Assembly (NCBI GenBank): GCA_964035795.1
Contig: OZ038320.1
Location: 7,037,164-7,101,163 of the forward strand
Source of the DNA: Pterobdella sp. o SKG-2022
Lineage: Eukaryota; Annelida; Clitellata; Hirudinida; Piscicolidae
Length of the DNA stretch: 64,000 bases
Reading direction: 5' to 3'
Part shown: piece by piece, positions 11,961 through 24,700 of the stretch
Layout of the letters: the number at the start of each line of letters is the position of its first letter
Numbering within the stretch: the first letter of the stretch is position 1
Translations under genes and position numbers: made by a program
Notes under the pieces: model-generated
What the model was told of the DNA's origin: nothing
Seen by the model: the letters and a program-made list of their open reading frames with translations, nothing else
Databases searched by the model: none

Positions 11961-14900
11961 ATGACGCTGATAATCGTACTCATCTTTGTCATTATAATTG
12001 GAACTCAATCAGATCTCAACACCTTCTATAACTTGCAACAATTGATTTTTAATAATCACTGTGGGTGTTTTGCTTAAAAAATCTTCAAAAATCAACATTA
12101 TAAATCAAATTTATTAGTATTATTCATTGAAATAGATGCATTAAAATATTTTAAGCAAAAAACTTTCAAATAATTTTTTAATCTAAAAACATATTTCGAA
12201 GCTATATCCATCCAACCCTTTTCTATCCAGCATACTACGGAGACATAATAATATGCAACGACTGTTTCAATGATTACAGTTTCTTCACTTACCCTCACTA
12301 TAACAACCCCAGAATAATTAACTCTTCAGTGAGGTCAATAGCAATTAACACAACGGTTATTTACGGGTCTTTGGTCATTGAGGACTGTCACCTGTATGAG
12401 AGCATTGATATGCCCTATTTGGAGGAGATCAAGAAATTCATGATCTTTAAGTAGGTGTATCCTTATTGATCTATATAGGGGGGAAAGAAAATAACTTGGT
12501 TAATATTAAAGAGATTAAATATTGAGAAAAATTAACTTGAATAATATTTTTTGATCAAGGTAGAATTTTATAATTTGAATGCTTTGATCCTTAATGAGAA
12601 CATATTTTTACTGAAGTTGTCTACAAGTAACTATAAGCAAAACAGCACGGTAAAACGATAGTTATTTTTGATATGGATAAAGATTGATAAACTGACCAAG
12701 TAACTAAAAGATAAAAAGCCTTATAAGAAACTTTTATCCGACATCATGTCTTGAAATTTGACTAGTTTCAAGTTGAATAGCTCTTAGTACACTAATATAA
12801 ATTATTTATAGAGTCTGTTCAAACTATACTGTCTACTCCCACAGATCTGTTCCTATAGGATGGGAGCTACCGAACATAAAAATTGGCGGTGAAGTTCTGT
12901 ATAAGAATAACTATTCTTTAATCATCACTTTTAATAGTACTATATCGAAGAATCGAGAAGATAATGTTGAGAGGAAAAAATCCAAAATAAATGAAGACTC
13001 TGAGAATATAATCTGCAACAAAGTAATTAAACAGTTGAAAATTTCAAATAATTATTCTAGGCAATAAATGAAATGAAAATTTGAAATCTAAAACATACAA
13101 TTAGTTGAAGAAAGTTCATCCTTTGAGAGGATCCTATGACATTCAACTAGACTATAAGCCTCTCTATTGCAATAGTACTGTTGGGTTTCATAACAACTCT
13201 CTTGATGATTCTACAAATGATGACCGCAATAAAGTTGCTGATAGTGATATGATAAGAGCAGACAGAAGTGGTACTGGTCTTTTGAAAGTTGTTTTCAACG
13301 ATTATTCGGTTAGTTCTTATTAGACAAACTTGTGTATAATAATGTTGAAACGTCCCCTAGTTTAATAGTAAAAGACCTGTATACAATTTTCAAAAAATTA
13401 AATAAGAATATGCTTATTGAAAAATATATTTCATAAACTTGATGCAAAAATTGATCAAAACTAGTTTAATTGTAATGGATACACATTAAAAATAGCAATT
13501 CATGAACTTCATCACAACGATATTCAATGAATTAAGTAAAAGACAAAGATATTTAACCAATTAGGTTAAAGACAACGTTATTAAACTAATATTACAACCT
13601 AGTTGCTAACTACAAAAGTTTCCTTCAGATCTCTTCATCCTACATAAGCAAAGATGACTGTATGGGATTGGATGAGTTCAGGTTTGTTATGAAGGATGGA
13701 GGAATGTACTGTGCTTCTAGTTGTAGGAAAGGTGATAAAAATGTCACATTCTTCGATAGAAACTTCATTATATTAGTAATGTGTTCAACGAAAGCTTAAT
13801 TCAATTTTAGGTCTTATTGAAATTATGTTAAAATTTTTATAAGCGTTATACTATCGTAAACTTGGTAGTACTAGTTTAAAAAATATTTCATCATGGAACT
13901 GAAAAAAAAGACAATTGACACATAAATTTGAGTTGAACACGAAACATAAGGGAACACTCTTAATGAACATTGCTCTTCTTCAAAATATAAAATTCTCTTA
14001 ACACCACATCGTGCTAAGGCTTCCGCAGGCATTTGAGAGGGAATGGCTCAGTAGAATGTAGAGATTGCTCAGATCCAAGAAACTGTCTTGAAGGTTTGAT
14101 TTATAATTTACTAAATAAAATACTACGAATGAATTTTTAAAGTTCATTTTTAATGTAAAAACTGAAAAGTACCGAAAATTCAAAGATTATCAATTTAATG
14201 TTTGAACCAAAAATATGAAATTTATTTAAAAGTTAAGTTTATAAATGACCCATTATATATTAATAATAACCAAACAGTTTTTAAACACACATTAAAAAGT
14301 TATACACAAAACAACGAACTTTCATAGAAAAACGCTTCAAATAATTCACTAATCCCTATAAAAGAGTGCTCATCAGATACCATTACGAACTCTAACGCTA
14401 ACTCCCTGCATCAACTGCATGGCTGTGAAGTCTTCGTTGGCAACTTACACATTGTGGCTTTTAATGACGGTGGTATCATTAGACTGTGATTTATATTTTG
14501 GTTTGTAGTAAATGTTGTTGGTATTGGTAAAATGTTTGTGAAATAGATTTTGTCCCCAATATCCTATATGAGGTATTTAATTCCTTCTAGTTAGAAAAAT
14601 TCCTTAAAGGTTCTATAAGTTTACAAAAAGCTTAATACACAAATTAGGTTTTATTTTTTCGTTAGTCTTTTTTAGTATAATGAGTTTGAAACTTTTAAAA
14701 TGCAAAAGAGGAACCCTATTGAGACAAAATTAAACAGATGTACATTTATTACGGCAACATCTTTTTTCTATCAGAGTGGTCACTGGTCACGTCCATGTAG
14801 GTTTTTGATACTTATTCAATCTCTTTTCACATCGTATTTCTTCATATAGTTTATATAAGCTTTTATATAATTTTTTACAATTGAGAGTATAAAATTTTGG

Positions 14901-17900
14901 ACGTTACAACTAAAACATTCAAAGGGAATTGATTCCATTACGTTTATATAACTAAATTTCGCAACACAGTTTGCAGAGATTACAACTTTCCTAAGCGCTT
15001 CTGCTGAAAATCTATATGCAAACTTATTATAGAAAACATATAACATATGAAACTAACCAGTAGTACTACTAAAAAAATTTTTTTTGATGGCAGATCAATA
15101 GGTCCAGAGGGATCTCGGAGCTGTTGTTTTTAAGTTCTTTGGAAGCCATCAATGGAGGAGAAAATGGGTCAGTCAGAGAAAGCTAATCATATTCATCAAT
15201 ATATAATATTTATTATTAAACAGCTTTCTCATTTTAATTCAAAAATATTAGAAATTTTGAAGTTGTAATCGAAATGTTGGACTGCATGCAATGGAATTTT
15301 ACAAATACTAAATAATCCTTGTTTTCGGCTTTTCCCTTCAGAAGTTACCACAAAAATTTTTAGTGTTTTTTGTTTGACCTTTTTTCACATAATTTTGATA
15401 TTTTAAAATCTTTCATTATGTTTAAATTTTTTAAACTTTTTCTAGCTTTGTTTTCAAGCATTTCTTTTTTCAACATTCTCCAAATAAAGACCCATTTTCA
15501 AAACATATAATGAAGTTGATTCAATTGTTATATATTAAATATCATTATAGACTTTTTCCAATCAGGGTATCATTTTTGGTGTATGGGAACACGGAATTAA
15601 AAGTTTTACCGCATTTCAAGCAAGCGAAAAATGAAAGAGAACAATTCAACAATCGAAAAATTTCAAAAAAGTTTCATTCAAAAGGGAAGTTTCTTTTTTT
15701 TCTCAATACAAAACTCTGTCATTATGATATCGATCGGCTGGCGAGGTAAGGCGTTATAGATTCATTTTCTGTAGATTTGAACAAACTTAATTCATTTAAT
15801 AATAAAGAATTTTTCATTGAGTTATATATTAAATATACTATAAAATTTTTAGCATTTTGAAGTCATATTACGCGGAATCACAGAATATTTGATATTGACA
15901 GAGAGCTTAACATGGAAGGGAATGTGGAGCGAGAGTTTGATGAGGAAATTTACAAACGATGTAAGATAATTTTTTCAACCATTAAATTAAGCCCCGTAAA
16001 AGTTGTTTGAACATTCTCTTGAAAAAAATACAAGATTGACTGTTAATACATGACAAGATGATCGCAAAATTCAACTACAACAATATAAAAATTTCTTTTC
16101 TTACTATCTTCCATCGAAACTAAACAAAAAATCTCATCGTTGCGTGTTATTTTCCCTAATACATTATTTTATGCACTAGGTTATATTGATCATGTGAGTC
16201 TGAAAGTTCATCCGTTAAGTTCCCAAAGGATGAACGTTACTTGGACTCTGTTGAACTCCTTTGAGCAAGCGTATAAGGAACATCTGTGGAAACTGCATTG
16301 GAAGGAAGACAGCTGGAAGGGGGATTTAGCCAATGATATGTGTGAACCGAGGTTGGAGTTAGTTTTTTTTTGTGGTCGAAAAGTCTGGAAAAGTATGGAG
16401 TTTGAGAGAAAAAAAAATTTTTTCATTTTATTTTAGAAAAATTAAAAATAATTTCTAGAACATCATACATTATAAGATGCATTTCAATGTTATTAGTTAG
16501 AGTGCCTTTCCTAACATGAATTAGATGGAATGAGTACAGCTTCGAGAGGAAAGCAGGCATTATATATGATGTTTGTACTTACGCAAGGTGGGCAAATGAA
16601 AGATTTTTGACATTAGTCTTATTTTTATCATAATATCTTAGATCTTAAACATCTTAAAATGGAACTCAACTTAATTTGATTAAGATTCTAGAAAGAAACT
16701 GAGCTATACTTTGTTATAGCAAACTTAAAAAATTTCAGTTTTGATTATTGTTGATCCATTTTTTATCTTTTAGACAAAAGGAGCGTTCAAGAGTGACTGA
16801 AATCAGAAACACAAATAGAGAGGGTTTTGCTATCATAGACTTTTTGAAACCTGATGTCTCCTACGTCTTCTGGCTTGAGGGACCTTTGCTGAAAATTCAT
16901 CCGAATATAATAGAAGACAAAGGAAATAACATCTCAAAAAAATTTTTTCATGATTGCGATGATATTTTCATAATAAGAAAAGGCGTTTCAGATATGGTAT
17001 TTCTAAGAACAGATATAGCAAGTCAGTCGTGTCAATTAAAATATATATAAATAACTTTATTTAAAATTGAAATATGAATCAAGTAGCACTCATTAATGTG
17101 AAATACACTTTAAAATACAATTACTTTAAATAAATGAATGACTACATTTACAATCTGGTTCACATTAGAATGTTCACACACAAACGTTTATAAAAGGACC
17201 GCCAAAAACAAGAGGACTCGCGTGGACCAGAGTCATGCCAGAGCAAGTGGAGTTGAAATGGTTGAACAGCAAACAGGAGTTTCAAGTTCATAACTCACAA
17301 ATTATGGGGTTTTATGCCTTGAGGTACCACAAGGTTGAAAATGTACAGTCGGCAGCAGTTGACGGCTGTTCGGGTGTGTGATTATATTGGCGTTTGAAAA
17401 TTTAATTTATTAAAAAATCAATAAATTTGCTACCATGCCAACTTGAATCAAGGTCCATGTAGAAATTATATAGTAGTGAATTTGTTTTAAACCAAACTAA
17501 GATATGTTTCTGCAATAGAGTTTAGATGTCAAATATTTGACTTCTCATTTGTAAAAATACTCAATAAAATTTTGAAAACCTAATTATTAATAAAATTATC
17601 CAGATTATGTGATAAATCATAAAGTGAGATCTGGTCCTAGCCTTTACCACGCTTCTAATGTATATGCTCAAAAGCTTAAAAAGAACGATGAAGATATCGG
17701 TTATGCATTGTACTCTTACATTGAAAACATTGAAAAGTCATATGCCGAAAGGTTTCGTAGAATGATTATTTCAATAATTTCTTTGTGTTAAAAACATAAC
17801 ACAAAGGTTTTTAGAAGTCATATATTCTTACCATTTGATTTGTAGGCTCACATTGATAATTTCTTTATTATGTAATGTCGTTTATGATTTATTCTGTTAC

Positions 17901-20900
17901 TTTTACTAACGGATTTACCATAAAATCTACATCAAATATTTATTAAAGAAACAATTTTATTTTAGAAAAGTCAAAGAATACTTTGAAACAAATGCCAATA
18001 TTAAAAGCAATAGTGAGGAAAAAACATATATAGCTAATAACAGATACAACGGTTCGATTCAAAAACTAGAAAACGATTTGAATGCATATGGAGGGTTAGG
18101 TATGAAAACTGAAGACAACTCTTGCGACAACGGAGAAATCTTCTTCGATAGAAGTGCAATGGAAATAATAAATAAACTGAAAAAGCACCACAAAAACGAC
18201 GAATTCATGGTGAGAACTAAAAGCCTTTATGAAAAGTGTCTCACTGATTACCATGAAAACCCTCTAAATGTTACCAACCAATATAGATTATTTAGAGTAC
18301 TTTTGGCTTCTATAGAAACCTTTGAACGTGATATTGGAAACGGAATAAGCATACAAAAAACTGCTGAACAAAAAGAAAGCAATTCATATCGTAATTCTAC
18401 CATCATCCAATCCAAGCAAAAAACAGTGCTGATTAGAAAAACAGAATTGTATAATAAATATAACTCTTTTGTGCTGACTGGGTTGAAGGAAGAAAGCGTA
18501 AACTCAATAGAGGTGAAAACGGTCAAAATATTTATACCATATTTTTGGTTATAGGTACATTCAATCTATTGTATGCGTTAAAGAATCTTTAAATCAAATC
18601 AGCATTTCTTGTCATAAATGTATTATGCATTAAAGAAAACCAATTATACCAAATAAAATTAATTAATGTGGTTCCAGGTAGTAGAATGCAGTATAAACTT
18701 AGATTTGCAAGTGTTTTGTGGTCTGAGCCAAATGATACGTGTCAACACACCGAGAAGTACTTTTTATATTAATTTCAAAACAATAAAATAGTTTATATAG
18801 CGTCAGTGAATAAATATTGCATATTTTAGTTTTTGTCAGTATCTATTCATATTTTTGTGTAGTTTCATACCATCGTTTTTGATTGATATATCACTTTTCA
18901 GAAGAAGAACCTTCATTTGAAAATAACGAGAAAAACTCAGATTCTCATGAGAATCATTATAGTTGCGAAAGGAAGAATGAGAGACTTTTTGAGGACGATT
19001 CTAATGTGTTGTCCTACCTTTTCAGAGTGTCCAACTCTTCTTCAAAACATGTATTCTATAGATTTTTTCTTTCGTTATTACAGCTTTTCAATCAGTGAAT
19101 AAAAGTTCATGAGTTATTTATTAATTTTGTGAAGAACACTGATTAAAACTAGTATTATTTTTATGAATTTTATTTATATTTGTATATAATTCAAAAAAAT
19201 TTTTTTGCAGACCTTTTGTGTGAATAAAGAAAAATTCAATGAAGAATTATTTTACTCTTATTTAAGCAATAATGCAATTACAAGATGGGACGTGAAAACA
19301 ATAGGCTTAACCAAGAACTCTTCTTGGAGAACAATATGCCGCCTGAATCTTTTAGATAAAGGTGCTTGAATCAATTGAAATGCTGATAACATTTTCATTT
19401 TAATTGAGCTAAACATTTTTCACAGAGAAAAATAACTGGAAAAGAAAAATTATCATTTTATGTGTGGTTATAGTGGTGCTTAGTGTTATATTCACGGTTT
19501 ATCGTAAAAAACTGATTGATATTTTCCAGTCTTTTTGCCTCAAAAAGTAAGTTGAACTTTTATTAAAACAAAAAATTCGTATAAAAAGTTATAATTTTCT
19601 TTTTTTTTAGATTAGTTTTTTTAAAGAATGTCGAAGAAAACACAAGATACTTGAGTAAATATTTTCATCTCCCTTTGAATCTATAACAAAATTTTTTTAT
19701 TTTTATAGAAAACAATGCTCTAAACCACTAACTAAATGTAGAAAAAACCAAATGCTAGTAAAAATTTAATTTAGAATTAACTCTTCAAATATGAAACTAA
19801 TTCCTAATATACCAAATTATTCAGCTATCGAGAAGTACGAAATGGAAAGACAAAAGTTATACATTCTGCATAAAATAAGCGTTGACGTTTGCAGTGAAGT
19901 TTATGAATGCAATTACAACGATAAAAAAATAGCTGTAAAAATAATGGCAATCAATTGCTGCAAGAAACCCGTTTTCCTCCAAAGAGCCGTTATGTTGCTG
20001 TAAGCTTTTTCTATCAGTATGATATAATTTTCTACTCCATCCCTCATATGCAAGACACATCGTTTGGGTTTTGATATGGCACGAAAGTAAATGTTTTTAA
20101 TTCATTATAAGCTGTTTTAATTAATCAATATATTCAGACGATTGAAACATCCTCGAGTGATTATACATTTGTTCATATCAAGCAGTCAAGAACCATGGTA
20201 CCTTGCTACAGAGTTCCTTCCTCAAGGAAACGTTGCTAAATTCCTAGAAACACATAAAAATGAATTTAGAAACAATTTAGTTGAAGTACAAGAAAATGGT
20301 AGAACCAATAATAATCAAGATCAAAAGAAAGAGTACCAAAACAATACTAATGAAAAAAGTAATAGTATATTTGGCATAGGTGTGTTGTTGCAATGGGCCA
20401 GACAAGTAGCAGAAGCGATGGAGTATTTGGTTTCTCAAAATATTTTGCACCGTTATATTGCAGCTTGCAATGTATTCCTTAGTGCTAAGCTAAACGCCAA
20501 ACTTTCTAGTTCGATTCTAAATATTTTTCTCCAACTATATTTTATGTACAATATTTTTTCTATTCCGTTATAAATTTTTCTTCATTAAAATAAATTATTA
20601 AATAGATAAAACATTGAAAGACAAAAATTTTTAGATTTCGACATGGCTATCCCAGAGAGCATGTTCCGCTACTATGGACCAAACCAACTTTCTTCTGATG
20701 ACTTTTTAGAGATTGATAAAGATGACGTTAGGGACCTGTATGTGTTACCATACGAATATTTCAACTACCGCATCTGTAGAAACACTGAGAATATCGAAGC
20801 AAATGATGATTCAAACTATTTTGACAATTATAAAAACCTTTCTCACAATAACAACTCAGACAATTATATTTTACAAGACGCGTTGGATTATTCAAAACCT

Positions 20901-21549
20901 TCTGGAGATGATAAGGAATCAAAGGACGAAACTTTAATGAACCCTCGTTTTAAAAACGGAAAAGTTTTTCCTTTCAGATGGATGGCACCCGAAACATTCC
21001 TAAAGCAACTGTATTCCTTCAAAAGTGAAATATGGTTGGTGCCAAAAATTAGAAGAATAAGAAACATTTTAAAAATATATTGTAAGTTCACTTATATATT
21101 GAGTAAATAAAGTGTGTTGTTGATTTTTTATAGGTCATACGGAGTGTTTATGTGGGAGTTATTCAACCTAGGCAAACAGCCTTACAGTGGCAAAAGTATT
21201 CAGAAGGTGATTGAAATGGTTAAAATGGGAGGCAGTCTAAACTGTGATGAAATAGCCTTTGAAGAAATGTAAACTTTTAATTTTAAAATGCAAAATTTAA
21301 AATTATACATATTTTTAGACGTAACTTTTTTTTCATTTATTAATTAGAAATAAATAACGCAAATTTTCAATCTTTCACATGTATTATTCAATTTTAACCG
21401 CGTAGTTGATTTCACTGATCTCAAAAACTTCTATAAAAATCTTTAGACGCAGCTTGATAGAGAAATGCTTGGACAAGGATGCTGTACAAAGGCCCCATAT
21501 AGAGTACATACTACACCTCTTGGGCCAGCAAATAGATAAATATTATTGA
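11961..21549 (+). CDS. Insulin-receptor-like transmembrane receptor with predicted pseudokinase domain
   Basis: Multi-exon receptor. A signal peptide starts at 11961. L1 domain: 12204-13310 (TTVIYGSLVIEDCHLYESI, LPNIKIGGEVLYKNNYSLII). A short Cys-rich part: about 13640-14092. L2: 14366-15745 (LHQLHGCEVFVGNLHIVAF; GKFLFFLNTKLCHYDID). FnIII/insert region: 15860-19361, with MNVTWTLL, FCVNKEKF and NSSWRTICRL. One TM helix at 19440-19515 (IIILCVVIVVLSVIF). Kinase domain: 19790-21549. The VAVK lysine is kept (19938-19940), but the glycine loop has no glycines, the alpha-C Glu is replaced by Arg (LQRAVML), HRD is HRY (20448-20456), and DFG reads NFD across the 20508/20635 splice. The MAPE motif (about 20982-20993) remains. 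The activation segment carries a long Asn/Asp-rich insert. The protein ends right after the kinase lobe. I infer a signalling pseudokinase of the insulin-receptor family; ligand unknown. Confidence 0.85.
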
Positions 21550-21771
21550 ACATGAGTCCTTAGAACTCTTGTAATTATGTGCTTACCAACTTTTAGCGTA
21601 GTTTTGGCTTATTTGAGCTCGTTGTGATGAATTTAAATTCAATTATCTATTACTTTTATTTTTACACCGCTTATCCAAGATTTTTTTAGGTTTTAAAGAT
21701 AGTATACGTTTATAACGATATCAAATGTTGAATAATACTTTATTAATGAATGTTTTATAGGAAACTATAAA

Positions 21772-24700
21772 TTATTCGAAAAGTTCTTCCATCTTAAGAG
21801 ATCTCTGTACGAGACCATAGTCGCTACCTTGCAGATATATGCCGCAGCGCATGCATAAGGAGTTCTTCAAACTGAATTCAACTTCTTTCTTCATCATCGA
21901 TAAAAACCTGCAGTCCTTGTAATTAATATAAAGAAGTAATAATCATTTAAACTTTTATAGTGAAAATGATTTATAAGAACATCCTTATCAACCAAAATAC
22001 GAATTGAATTAAAAAATTTTCTAAGAAAAATAGCAACAGGGAAAACAAAAAGAGAAACCAATGTGAATTTAAAATAAGTAAAAATTAATAATCTGAACCT
22101 CATCAAACTTATGCTTTTTCAGATTCATTCGTTGAGAAATTGACTGGAAAAATGCTGATTTTGAAAAAATATCTTTCTCTTTTTCTTCGATTTCTTTCAT
22201 TTTTTCATTTAAAATTACACACTTTGTTTCTAACTCCTGGATTGGGAATATTTTCAAAATTTTAAATAGAAGGGTCTAAATGCAATAGGGTGGTTTGTAT
22301 GAAATTTTCTATTTAAGCATTTTTTAAGATTTCAAAGAAACAATAAAAATCAATGGACCAATAAATAATAAGAGACATGAAACCTTATTCTTATCAACCA
22401 GTCTTGATGAAGCTTGTTTGAGGTTTTCATTCAGTTCATCAATTTTCCTTTCTTCTTTCCTCAACTCATTTTCATTTCGTTCAACTTTTCTCTTATCTTC
22501 CTTCAATTCATCTCTCATCAGCTCCAGCTCCATTCTTTCGTTTTCTATTTCTTTTAGTTTCTCTTCAACTTGCCGCCATTTTTTTTTTATTTCCAGCTCT
22601 TTCTTTATATGATTGTTTATTAAAATTCAAAAAATTTTTTTTAAATAATTGAAAAAAAAGATAATATCATGAAGCTATAATTTTTTTTCATTTTTTACCC
22701 TAATACCGGTACACTCAATAAGGAAAGCATCAGACTAATTATCTAAATATAAGTTATCGAACTTGATCCAGTGTCAGACAAAGTTTGAGCACCAGTTCCG
22801 CAGTTTAAAAAAAGTTTTAAATCTTTTATAAACTCCACCTCGAGTTTACAAATGTACGCCAAGTTAACTTATCTTAAAAACCTTATTACACCATAATAAC
22901 GTTTCTATACAAACTTGTGCTTTGACCTCTTCTCCTTTATGAGCCTCAAATTTCATCTGCTTTACTGCCTCCTGCATTCTGCTCCTTTCCTTGTCCATCT
23001 CACACTCCATCAAGGATTTTTCTTTTTCCCCAAGTAACTGTGTTTACAGGCATTATTTAAGCTATCAATTTATCATATAGTTTGAAAATCTCACCCAAAA
23101 ATCAAATATGACCTTAATTTTATTCTTATAAATATTTTTTTTTTCAAATCTACAACAAAATTAATAGAAATGTTTTTATTAGTGAATCAGTCTTACTTTA
23201 ATTCCTTCAAGTCGCATTTTTTCTTTTTTCATAAACTCTTCAAAATCTACTTTATCCTTTTCCAACATTTCTTTGTCTCTTTGCACCTCTAGCTTCATGC
23301 TGCTCAGTTCAAACTTTTCCTAGTTTAATATGGTAAAATTTTATTGCCTATTTACTTTAAAGTTTCATTTGTGAGATTTCAAAAAAAATATTTCAAACAT
23401 TTTTTTTTTTAAACATTCAATATTTTTTTTACCAGTGAAACTTCAAATTACGAGGATTTATATGAACACGCAGAGAAAATTTTAGCTAAATAAAAATTTT
23501 CTCTTCGTGTTCATATAAATCCTCATAATTTTCAGTTTTACTGGTAAAATTAAAGTTTACAAAAAAACATACGAAGTTTCTAAAAAATTCAATATTTTAT
23601 TTATTTATTTGAATAAACTATAAAAGCCAAGTACGAGTCATTCGGAGTTTGTATACTTCACATCATGGTATGAGCTTCGTGTTTTCCAGATTTTTTCAGC
23701 GTTTGACTTGAATCAAATTCTATATATTTTGCAATTTTGAGACATATGATGAAAAAACTGGATTAAAAGTTAATAGCTGTCAATAAAACAGCCTAATAAT
23801 TAATAAAGAATGTCTCACTTTTTGGAGCAGGCCATGCTGTTGGTCGAGTCTTGCTTGGAAATTGACCAACATCACTTTTAAATCCTCTAGGTCTTTTCCT
23901 TTAATCTAAAGTTTTTCAAATGTTGGAAAATTAAATAAACCAGTTAGGTCTTTTCAATTAATTAAAATCATCTTATAACATTAGTTGAAGATATTGTGAT
24001 AGAACACCTATGAATTGAGACGTCAATTATTATAATAATCATGAACTTAACAACCATTACCATTTTAGGAGATCAATTATACTATTTAATTCATGGCGAC
24101 AGACTATGATGGATCCATACAATCCAAACCACACCAACCTCGTGATGATGTTGGTGGTTTTGTAGGAACTGTCTCAACACCGCATCATGGTTTTCCACTT
24201 TAGCCTCCACTTTCTCTCTCAACTCTTGCAAGTGCTCCTTGGTTGTTTGTAGACCACTCAACGCTGCGTCCAGTTTTCTTTTGTGGTAGTTTTATTCATG
24301 GTGTAGCGTTTTATGTGGTTGCTACACAGAAGATTGGAACGCTTAGAGAAATGTTACCATGTTCAGTTCAAGCGATTATAGTGTTTTATAAATTGAATGA
24401 AACATTTTTCCACAATTTATAATTTTTAAAAAGTAAAAACTTTTAATAATAGCTGAAGTTCTGAAACTATTGAAACAAACTGTATTTGTGTGTGTCCATT
24501 CATTAACACTTCCACCTCGTTCTTTTTTTCCTGAAAAATTTATCACACTACTAAATATTAATAATTATATAAAAAGATAATAATAAATTCAACATACCTA
24601 GGTCTATATTCAAAGCTACTAATAAAAATTAAACTTTATTCTCAGTTCAAGGAGAACCACACCTCTCCTACCTCCATCAGCCTCAGCAGAGCTTCCTCAT

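Noticed and set aside
22418..22612. Ser/Phe-rich plus-strand frame
   Set aside because: Antisense of the Glu/Lys-rich FBF1 coiled coil.
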